The position numbers were made by a program, and so were the translations under genes. A DNA stretch of 64,000 nt from Gemmatimonas sp. (lineage in GTDB: Bacteria; Gemmatimonadota; Gemmatimonadetes; Gemmatimonadales; Gemmatimonadaceae): NCBI RefSeq assembly GCF_027531815.1, contig NZ_JAPZSK010000010.1:248001-312000 (forward strand), in the 5' to 3' direction. The notes beneath the pieces were generated by a model that was not told the DNA's origin, did no database searches, and was given only the letters and a program-made list of their open reading frames with translations. This document shows, in pieces, positions 29,725 through 36,291 of the stretch; the first letter of the stretch is position 1; every line of letters begins with the position of its first letter.

Positions 29725-30165
29725 TCAGCTCCGGCTTCGCAACGTTTGGACGAGTCCGCGGAGCGCGAACTCGTATCCACTGGCACCGAGGCCGCAGACG
29801 AGGCCGATGGCACCACTCGCGAGGACGGAGTACCGTCGCTCCGGCTCACGGGCATAAATGTTCGACAGGTGTACCTCGACGAACGGTAGATTCGTGGCCG
29901 CCAGTGCATCGCGGAGCGCGATGCTGGTGTGCGTGTACGCCCCGGCATTGATCACGACACCGTGGGCAACACCGCGCCACGCGTGCAGCTGGTCGATGAG
30001 CGCCCCTTCACTATTCGACTGAAAAGCCCGCACCTCAGCACCGAGGTCGGCCGCCACAGTACCGCAACGCGCGACGATCTCGTCGAGGGTCGTGGTGCCG
30101 TAGATCGCCGGTTCACGGGTGCCGAGCAGATTGAGATTGGGACCGTTCAGTACGCCGATGATCAC
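29725..30165 (-). CDS. aroQ: Type II 3-dehydroquinate dehydratase
   Basis: Dehydrates 3-dehydroquinate to 3-dehydroshikimate in the shikimate pathway. At 146 residues it is the type II dodecameric enzyme: LNGPNLNLLGTREPAIYG with the catalytic Tyr and flexible loop Arg, FQSNSEGALIDQLH, INAGAYTHTSIALRDAL and VEVHLSNIYARE with the active-site His. The start is GTG at 30165, overlapping the stop of the TPR gene as GTGA, which fits the family N-terminus (MIIGVLNGPN) better than upstream candidates. Confidence 0.96.
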   Translation of the reverse strand: MIIGVLNGPNLNLLGTREPAIYGTTTLDEIVARCGTVAADLGAEVRAFQSNSEGALIDQLHAWRGVAHGVVINAGAYTHTSIALRDALAATNLPFVEVHLSNIYAREPERRYSVLASGAIGLVCGLGASGYEFALRGLVQTLRSRS

Positions 30166-32480
30166 ACGTCCCCCAACCCCTTGAGCCACTGGGAGAACTG
30201 GGCGAGATCACTGCCGGCGCCCGGCGCACCAGGCGCTGCCGCGCTGGTCCCCTCACCTGAGGCGGGGCCACTGTCTTGGGTGTGCCCGCGTGGCTGGGCA
30301 GGATCCGGAAAGAACCGATCGAAGCTGAAATCCGACGACGCGCTGTCGGTACGTGCCGCCAACAGCGGCGTAGCTGGCCGTGCAGGGGTCACCGCACGTG
30401 CCGCGCTGTACCCGGGTGTCGCCGCGCGGGGGGCGTCACTGTGACCGAACAAGCGACCCACCGGGGACTCGACCTCCAAAGGCTGAGGCGCGAAAGCGTT
30501 GGCCAACGTGTGCGCGGCGGCGTCATCGGCCAGCACCGTCGGGGCGCCGAACAGCGACGCGAGGGACTCATCGGCACCCTGGGCTGGAGTGGACGCCGAC
30601 GGGACGACGAATATCGGGACCGACCGGGGGGTCGGCACTGCCGGCGCGGCAACAGATGGCGTGCGGCGCGGCATGACCGGCGAGGCGACGGCCACAGGCG
30701 CCGGTACCGGCGTGCGACGAACCACCCGACGCGTCGCGAGCGCTGCATACCGTTCACGCGCCGTATACAGGGCCAGCGGCAACGCATGCGCTTCCTGCTC
30801 ACGCAGCTCAGCAAGCCGCGCCGACAGCACCGGGTCATACGGGCGACGACGCACCAGCTCCTCGTATACCTCGACGGCACGGTCAACGAACCCCTGCGCG
30901 ACGAGCAGCTCCCCCATTGTTTCGGTCACGAACGCCGGGACACTACCGGCCGGTGTGGCCGTCGGTCCCTGACCGGCTTCCGGGACAGCATGATCGAACT
31001 CGCCTGCGGTATCCGGGGTCACGCCCACGAAGCTGGTTTCCGCCTCGCTTTCGCATTGCGAGGCCACCGGGAGGGGGAGCGAATCGGCAGGGCGCGAAAA
31101 CGACACCGATACGTCCTCGGACTCCCCGCTGGCCCGCGCATCATCTTCAAGCGCCTGCATGATGGCGGAGACCTCGGCCACCGGCGTGCGGGACGCCGTA
31201 AGCCACGGGAGGTCCCCTGGCAGATCCGCCTCGGCCGTCAGGTCGTCAACCTCATCGACGGCCGCCACCGGGCTGGCTTCAGCCGGCGCATCGGTGCTCA
31301 CCCAGACGAGCTCGGTTGCTTCGACCTCCAGCGTCTCGACCACCGCAACGACCTCGAACGTCTCCGCGGGGTCGGGCTCCGCCAGCGCCTCCAGCCCGAC
31401 GGTTTGTGAATCCGGCCGCTCGGACGTTGCGTCGGCCGCCGCCGATGGTTGCAGGTCGGCCTCACCGAGGTACACATCGGGCTCAGGCTGCGGGACCGTC
31501 ACCGGTACGCGATCCCCGACTTCGCGACCGAAGGCCTCCGCCGCCGCCGCTGGCACGTCGACCGGCACCGCGGCCGTGGAACGCGGCGTGGGCAACCGTG
31601 GGGCGAGCGTGTCGGCATCGGGCCATCCCGCCGCGACCAGCCCCTCTTCGAACGCCGCTTCCAAGTCGACCGGTTCGACCGATGCGGAGTCGAGCGTTTG
31701 CTCCACCTCGCTGGCCTCGCCGAAGCGGAACGGATCGTCCGAGGCCGGCGGCGCCATCGGGGCCGCATCGGGAACGGCCAGCCCCGGGACCTCCGCGTCG
31801 TCAGCAAGATCGATGGGCTCCGGGTTCTCGGGTGGGCGCAGACTGGCATTGACCATGGCAAAGCCCACTGCCCCCATCGAGACGTCGGAGGTGGGGGCCG
31901 GCGGCAGCGCACTGATGGCTTGGTCGCCAATCGGTGGCGTGGGTCTGCCCCCCAGGATGAGCTGGGGCTGACCGTCCCCCGTGTCCTGGAAGGCTGGCTC
32001 CCGCTCACCCGGTAGGCCAGACTCGGCAGGCACCGCCGGGGGCGCGACGGCAGGCGTCGGCACGGCCGGCTGGGAGCGGACGGGCGTGGCCAGCGACGCC
32101 AGCTGCAGGGCGATGTCGTCGCTGAACGGATCGGTCTCGAGTGAGCGCTCGTACCAACGGCGGGCGGCGGGGGTGTCCCCTTGCTGCTTGGCGATATGGC
32201 CGAGATGATGCAGCGCGATCAGGTTCTCTGGATCGAGCGCCAGGGCCTGCTCGAAGACCGCGCGCGACTCGTCGAGCGCGCCGCTTTCGTACAGGGCCTG
32301 CCCGAAAACGATGTACCCACTCATGTGGCCGGGCTGCTTCGGCAGGTGCTCGCGGCACAGCGCGATGGCCTGCGTCAGGTCCCCAGCTTTCCGGAGTTCG
32401 TTCGCCAGCGGCGCGAAGTAGCGACGCGGGTTTTCATCGAACTTCTTCCGGAGTTCTTCGATCCGGGCGGCGGTGCTCAT
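30162..32480 (-). CDS. Large TPR protein with long acidic, low-complexity region
   Basis: A 772-residue cytoplasmic-looking protein without signal peptide. Residues about 1-135 form TPR-like helices (ARIEELRKKFDENPRRYFAP, AIALCREHLPKQPGHMSGY, ALALDPENLIALHHLGHIAK). Residues about 140-560 are Ala/Pro/Asp/Glu-rich and probably disordered. A single further TPR unit (RAVEVYEELVRRRPYDPVLS) lies near 600, then a Pro/Ala tail ends with FSQWLKGLGDV. Tetratricopeptide units suggest a scaffold; no enzymatic motif is seen. It is divergent from the ppiD-like gene and coupled by GTGA to aroQ. Its build resembles the TPR protein at 36288-38888. Confidence 0.8.
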   Translation of the reverse strand: MSTAARIEELRKKFDENPRRYFAPLANELRKAGDLTQAIALCREHLPKQPGHMSGYIVFGQALYESGALDESRAVFEQALALDPENLIALHHLGHIAKQQGDTPAARRWYERSLETDPFSDDIALQLASLATPVRSQPAVPTPAVAPPAVPAESGLPGEREPAFQDTGDGQPQLILGGRPTPPIGDQAISALPPAPTSDVSMGAVGFAMVNASLRPPENPEPIDLADDAEVPGLAVPDAAPMAPPASDDPFRFGEASEVEQTLDSASVEPVDLEAAFEEGLVAAGWPDADTLAPRLPTPRSTAAVPVDVPAAAAEAFGREVGDRVPVTVPQPEPDVYLGEADLQPSAAADATSERPDSQTVGLEALAEPDPAETFEVVAVVETLEVEATELVWVSTDAPAEASPVAAVDEVDDLTAEADLPGDLPWLTASRTPVAEVSAIMQALEDDARASGESEDVSVSFSRPADSLPLPVASQCESEAETSFVGVTPDTAGEFDHAVPEAGQGPTATPAGSVPAFVTETMGELLVAQGFVDRAVEVYEELVRRRPYDPVLSARLAELREQEAHALPLALYTARERYAALATRRVVRRTPVPAPVAVASPVMPRRTPSVAAPAVPTPRSVPIFVVPSASTPAQGADESLASLFGAPTVLADDAAAHTLANAFAPQPLEVESPVGRLFGHSDAPRAATPGYSAARAVTPARPATPLLAARTDSASSDFSFDRFFPDPAQPRGHTQDSGPASGEGTSAAAPGAPGAGSDLAQFSQWLKGLGDV

Positions 32481-32575
32481 CCGTGCGGTGCCCTCATGGT
32501 GGTATCCCGCGGCCTGCCCCCTGTCACACCGGCGGCATGGCCGCGGTGCTTTTGCGCAGGGTTGGCGAAGATGGA

Positions 32576-32605
32576 ATTCTTCGCCCGTGAGGCCTGGGAA
32601 GTCAA
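32576..32605 (-). promoter_or_regulatory. Candidate promoter of the TPR-aroQ-peptidase-acc run
   Basis: In the 276-base divergent gap, TTGACT (32605-32600) and AAGAAT (32581-32576) are separated by 18 bases on the minus strand, about 95 bases before the TPR gene ATG. Matches to the consensus are about 5/6 and 4/6. On the plus strand the same gap must hold the ppiD promoter, for which I see no convincing hexamer pair. Confidence 0.4.
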
Positions 32606-32756
32606 TCGTGAAACAGTGACGGGAAGTGCTGGCGTGTCTTGCCTTTATGAGAACGCGCTGGCTAGGTTTCCGGACTCTGTGGCACACGCCTGTCTCCAGG
32701 GAGGTGCGTGTGCCTTTCCGTTTGCCCGCTTTTCCCGACCGAAGGAGTCACGCCCC

Positions 32757-34589
32757 GTGCTGCAATCGATGCGGAGCGCCGCGAAGTACATCTGGATCAT
32801 CCTGATCGTGGCGTTCGTTGGCAGCTTCCTGCTGTACGAGACCTCGGGGCTGGCTGGTCGCGCACCGGTCACCACGACCACGTCCATCGCCACCGTGAAC
32901 GGCGAGGAGATCCTCCTCACCACGTGGCAGAACGCCGTCACGGCGCTCGAGCAGGAGCGGCAGCAGCAGACCGGCAGTACCATCACGCTCGACGAACGCC
33001 AGCAGCTCGAGGAGCGGGCGTTCAACGAATTGGTGACGGAGCTGCTGTTGCAGCAGGAGTACAAGCGTCGGGGCATTTCCGTTACTGACGACGAAATCCT
33101 TCAGGCGGCACGAGTTGCTCCGCCGCCGCAGGTCCTGCAGTCGCCGGACCTGCAGACGGACGGCCGCTTCGACATGCAGAAGTATCAACGGTTCCTGTCG
33201 AGCCCCATGGCGCGCCAGTCGGGGACGTTGGCTGGTCTCGAGGCGTACTACCGCAATGAGATCCCGAAGCAGAAGCTGTTCGACCAGATCGCCAGCGGTG
33301 CCTACATCTCCGACGAACGGCTCTGGCAGGTGTATCAGGACCGGCATGACAGCGCCACCGTGAGTTATGTGGCGTTGAGCCCCGGCAGCCTCACGGACAC
33401 GGCCGTCACTGTCACAGACGCCGAGATCTCGTCGTTCTACGCAAGGAACAAGAAGCGCTTCGACCGCCCAGGGCGTGCCGTGGTGTCGCTGCTGACGGTA
33501 CCGCGCGCAGTCACGGCGGCCGATTCCGCCGATGCCAAGGCACGCATCGACGCAGTGCGCGCCGAAATCGTGGGGGGCGCCAAGTTTGAGGACGTGGCCA
33601 AGCGTTCGTCGGCGGACTCGGTGTCGGGCGCGAACGGTGGCGTGTTGGGCAAGGGGGGCCGTGGCCGGTTTACGCCGAAGTTCGAGGAGACGGCCTACGC
33701 GCTCAAGCCCGGGGAGCTTTCGCAGCCGGTGCTCACGCCCTTCGGCTGGCACATCATCCGCGTCGACTCTCGACAGGGGGACACGCTGGATCTCCGGCAT
33801 ATCCTCATCAACATCGCGCAGAGCGATGCGAGCGCCACGCGCACCGACCGTCGGGCCGACTCCCTGGCAGCCAAGGCCGGGAGCCAGGAAGACCCGAAGC
33901 TGTTCGATGAGGCGGCCAAGCAGTTGGGGCTGACCGCCGCCAGCGTCGTGGCGGTGGAGAAGGAGCCGCTGTCGTTTGCCGGCCGGTATGTGCCGAGCGT
34001 GAGCGCATGGGCCTTCTCTGGCGTACGTCCCGGCGAAACGAGCGATCTGTTCGACTCGCCTGAGGCGTACTACCTCGCGCGCCTCGACTCCCTCACCAAG
34101 GGCGGCCAGGCGCCGCTCGCCGACGTGAAGGAGGACATTCGTCGTCGCCTCGCCCGGGACAAGCGGATTGAGAAGCTCCGGCCGATGGGTGAGCAGCTCC
34201 TGCAGGCCGCCAGGAGCTTGACGCTGGATGCGGCGGCGGCCCAGCGCAACCTGACGGTGGAAAAGTCGTCTCCCTTCACGCGGCTCGATGCCGTACCGGG
34301 GCTCGGCCAGTTCTCGGCGGCGGTTGGCGCGGCGTTTGCCGCCCCCGTTGGTCAGGTCGCCGGCCCGTTCGTGGCGCCCGATGCCATGGTCGTGCTGCGC
34401 GTCGATGCCCGTACGACCGCCAACCGCCAAGCGTTCGAAGCGGAGAAGAGCGTGCAGCGCCAGCAATACCTGCAGTCGCTTCGTCAGCAGAAAGTTGACG
34501 AATACCTCACCGGGCTGCGCGAAAGCGTAAAGGTGGACGATCGTCGCGCCGAGGTGCTGTCGCAGCTTCGTCGGCAGTCGGATAGCTGA
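32757..34589 (+). CDS. ppiD: PpiD-like membrane-anchored peptidyl-prolyl isomerase/foldase
   Basis: Envelope protein-folding factor anchored in the inner membrane and facing the periplasm. The start is GTG at 32757, nine bases after GAAGGAG; longer in-frame readings run back into the divergent TPR gene. About 610 residues: one N-terminal membrane segment (YIWIILIVAFVGSFLLY, about 13-29), a SurA/PpiD N-terminal chaperone domain (SIATVNGEEI, AFNELVTELLLQQEYKRRGI), a central parvulin domain (GGAKFEDVAKRSSADSVSG, GRFTPKFEETAYALKPGE, PFGWHIIRVD), and a second degenerate C-terminal half. This is the PpiD/SurA family layout. It ends at a strong terminator. Confidence 0.88.
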   Translation: MLQSMRSAAKYIWIILIVAFVGSFLLYETSGLAGRAPVTTTTSIATVNGEEILLTTWQNAVTALEQERQQQTGSTITLDERQQLEERAFNELVTELLLQQEYKRRGISVTDDEILQAARVAPPPQVLQSPDLQTDGRFDMQKYQRFLSSPMARQSGTLAGLEAYYRNEIPKQKLFDQIASGAYISDERLWQVYQDRHDSATVSYVALSPGSLTDTAVTVTDAEISSFYARNKKRFDRPGRAVVSLLTVPRAVTAADSADAKARIDAVRAEIVGGAKFEDVAKRSSADSVSGANGGVLGKGGRGRFTPKFEETAYALKPGELSQPVLTPFGWHIIRVDSRQGDTLDLRHILINIAQSDASATRTDRRADSLAAKAGSQEDPKLFDEAAKQLGLTAASVVAVEKEPLSFAGRYVPSVSAWAFSGVRPGETSDLFDSPEAYYLARLDSLTKGGQAPLADVKEDIRRRLARDKRIEKLRPMGEQLLQAARSLTLDAAAAQRNLTVEKSSPFTRLDAVPGLGQFSAAVGAAFAAPVGQVAGPFVAPDAMVVLRVDARTTANRQAFEAEKSVQRQQYLQSLRQQKVDEYLTGLRESVKVDDRRAEVLSQLRRQSDS

Positions 34590-34606
34590 CCTCCGTTGAC
34601 GCAACG

Positions 34607-34650
34607 AACGCCCCCGCGAGCAGAGCTCGCGGGGGCGTTCTGTTGTTTGG
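34607..34650 (+). terminator. Strong intrinsic terminator after ppiD
   Basis: A perfect 14-bp stem (34607-34620 with 34626-34639, AACGCCCCCGCGAG and its complement) with a CAGAG loop is followed by CTGTTGTTT on the plus strand, 17 bases after the ppiD stop. It faces a second terminator for tatA from the opposite direction. Confidence 0.9.
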
Positions 34651-34684
34651 GGTGCTCGCAACTGCCTGACAGCCACTGCCAAGA

Positions 34685-34718
34685 AACAAGAAAGGGCACC
34701 GCCGAGGCGGTGCCCTTT
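34685..34718 (-). terminator. Intrinsic terminator after tatA
   Basis: A 12-bp stem (34718-34707 with 34702-34691, AAAGGGCACCGC and its complement) with a 4-base loop is followed on the minus strand by CTTGTTTCTT. It lies 24 bases downstream of the tatA stop. Because the stem is flanked by A and T runs it can probably stop transcription from both sides. Confidence 0.88.
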
Positions 34719-34742
34719 CCGATCCGCCGACCGTGCGGCGGC

Positions 34743-34997
34743 TTACTGCATGAGGCGCTTGGGCTCCGGACGCTCTTCCTCGCGCGCGGCCGTCACCGGC
34801 GTACCGGGAGCAATCTGCTGCTCCGCACGGGGGGGCTCGGTGATCTGGCGCTGCGCGTCGCTGAGATTGCGCTTGAACTCGTTGATTCCCTTGCCGAGCG
34901 ACCCTGCGATCTCCGGAATGCGCTTCGCTCCGAAGAGGAGGAGCACGATCACCAGAATGATCATGATCTCCATGAAACCGAAATTCTGTAGACCCAT
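34743..34997 (-). CDS. tatA: Sec-independent translocase subunit TatA/E
   Basis: Pore-forming component of twin-arginine protein export. The 84-residue product has one N-terminal membrane helix (MEIMIILVIVLLLFGAKRIP), the hinge FGAKRIPEIAGSLGKGI, the amphipathic helix GINEFKRNLSDAQRQI and a charged tail. Start at ATG 34997 is preceded by CGTTTCC, with no strong ribosome-binding site; the longer reading upstream overlaps the DUF4321 gene. TatC is encoded separately at 47464-48228. A separate TatB is not seen, so this may be a TatAC-type system. Confidence 0.94.
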   Translation of the reverse strand: MGLQNFGFMEIMIILVIVLLLFGAKRIPEIAGSLGKGINEFKRNLSDAQRQITEPPRAEQQIAPGTPVTAAREEERPEPKRLMQ

Positions 34998-35008
34998 GGG
35001 AAACGCTC

Positions 35009-35287
35009 CTAGAAGAGGGACCGCGCGATGAGGTAAGCGATCAATACCCCGAGGAGGCTCAACAGGGAGACATCCAGGGCGACTGGTCCAACCGCGAACT
35101 TCAATATAATCAGATCCACGGGAAGTGGCCCAACGGCCGGCGTCACCCCCGTCGTGAGGAACTCCTTGACAGCCCCGGCGGGGAGGAAGCGCCGGGCCAC
35201 CTGGGTGAGCAGACCTCCGCTGACGAAGCCCGAGGCGAGCACCATGAGATGAAAAAACGGACGGTGCTTCGACGGTCCTTTGGCCAT
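35009..35287 (-). CDS. DUF4321 family small membrane protein
   Basis: A 92-residue protein with two hydrophobic segments (LMVLASGFVSGGLLTQVA, and LLSLLGVLIAYLIARSLF at the C-terminus), matching the small DUF4321 membrane proteins as far as I can recall that family. The central GPLPVDLIILKFAVGPVALDVSL segment is typical. Function is unknown. The ATG at 35287 overlaps the ispB stop by one base (TAATG), and tatA follows after 11 bases, so it belongs to the TPR-ispB-DUF4321-tatA operon. Confidence 0.75.
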   Translation of the reverse strand: MAKGPSKHRPFFHLMVLASGFVSGGLLTQVARRFLPAGAVKEFLTTGVTPAVGPLPVDLIILKFAVGPVALDVSLLSLLGVLIAYLIARSLF

Positions 35288-36291
35288 TACCAGCGCCGCT
35301 CCACGACGTACCCGATGGCATCGAGCAGTGAGGCTTTGGAGGGGCCCTCGGGCAGCTCCGCCAGGGCCTCCTCCGCCTCGCGCGAGTATTGATCGGCACG
35401 GCGTCGCGCGTAGTCGAGGCCACCGTGCTCCCGTACGATGGTCACCACTTCGGCGATGGCCTCCTCTTCGGGCTCCGCACATTCGAACAGGGCGTCCACG
35501 CGCGCGCGCGCCGAAGCGGGCATTTCGCGGAGGGCGGAAATCAGCGGCAGGGTGACTTTGTGTTCCTTGAGGTCGAGCCCGCTGGGCTTACCGGTCATCT
35601 CCTGCTGCTCGGTGTAATCGAGCAGATCGTCAGCCACCTGAAACGCCATGCCGAGGCGCTCACCGAAGCGGGAAAGCGCCTCGCGATGCTGCGGCGCACC
35701 ACACTGGGCTCCCACATCGCATGCCGCCATGAACAGGGCGGCAGTCTTGGCGCGAATGAGGGTCTCATAGTCTTTCTCGCTGAACGACAACGCATCGTAC
35801 TGCGCAAGCTGGCGAATCTCACCGAGCGTCATTTCGTTGGACGCGAAGGTGATGGCCCGCATCGCCTCAAGGTCACCGATCGTCACGAGTTCCCGCAGGG
35901 CACGCAAGTACAGATAGTCGCCCATGATGACCGAGACCTGGTGGCTGAACAGTGCGTTCAGCGTCGGCATGCCTCGCCGCAGGACAGAGTGATCGACCGC
36001 ATCGTCGTGCACGAGCGTGGCGAGGTGTATGAGCTCGATGATGGCCGCGAAGGTAACGGCTTTCCGCGGCGATTCCCCGTCGACGCTGGAGGAGAGCAGC
36101 AGCAGGGTGGGGCGGAAGAGCTTCCCCTTCATACCCATGAGATGCTCCTGCACATTCTGCACGAGCGGCACGTCGGCAGAGACGATGCGCCACAGCTCCT
36201 GCCCCACGGCTTCGAGATCGGGGCGCACGGGCGCCTGGATGTCGCGCAGCGCCGCCGCCAGCGCGGACGGGGTCCGCGTACTCAGCGTCAT
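35287..36291 (-). CDS. ispB: Trans-polyprenyl diphosphate synthase (IspB/HepT class)
   Basis: Long-chain prenyltransferase making the side chain of menaquinone or ubiquinone. The 334-residue protein has the two aspartate-rich motifs, VHDDAVDHSVLRRGMPT (first, DDxxD) and QVADDLLDYTEQQ (second), plus GKLFRPTLLLLSS and VSVIMGDYLYLRAL. Residues before the first motif lack small-chain determinants, but the exact chain length cannot be read. It overlaps the upstream TPR gene by four bases (ATGA) and the DUF4321 gene by one. Confidence 0.93.
   Translation of the reverse strand: MTLSTRTPSALAAALRDIQAPVRPDLEAVGQELWRIVSADVPLVQNVQEHLMGMKGKLFRPTLLLLSSSVDGESPRKAVTFAAIIELIHLATLVHDDAVDHSVLRRGMPTLNALFSHQVSVIMGDYLYLRALRELVTIGDLEAMRAITFASNEMTLGEIRQLAQYDALSFSEKDYETLIRAKTAALFMAACDVGAQCGAPQHREALSRFGERLGMAFQVADDLLDYTEQQEMTGKPSGLDLKEHKVTLPLISALREMPASARARVDALFECAEPEEEAIAEVVTIVREHGGLDYARRRADQYSREAEEALAELPEGPSKASLLDAIGYVVERRW

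Noticed and set aside
28091..29857. 588-residue plus-strand frame opposite the M24 peptidase and accB
   Set aside because: Shadow of two well-identified minus-strand genes; no start signal and no recognisable domain.
32748..34682. 644-residue minus-strand frame opposite ppiD
   Set aside because: The plus strand encodes a clear PpiD-like protein with GAAGGAG before its start and a terminator after its stop; the opposite frame has no domain.
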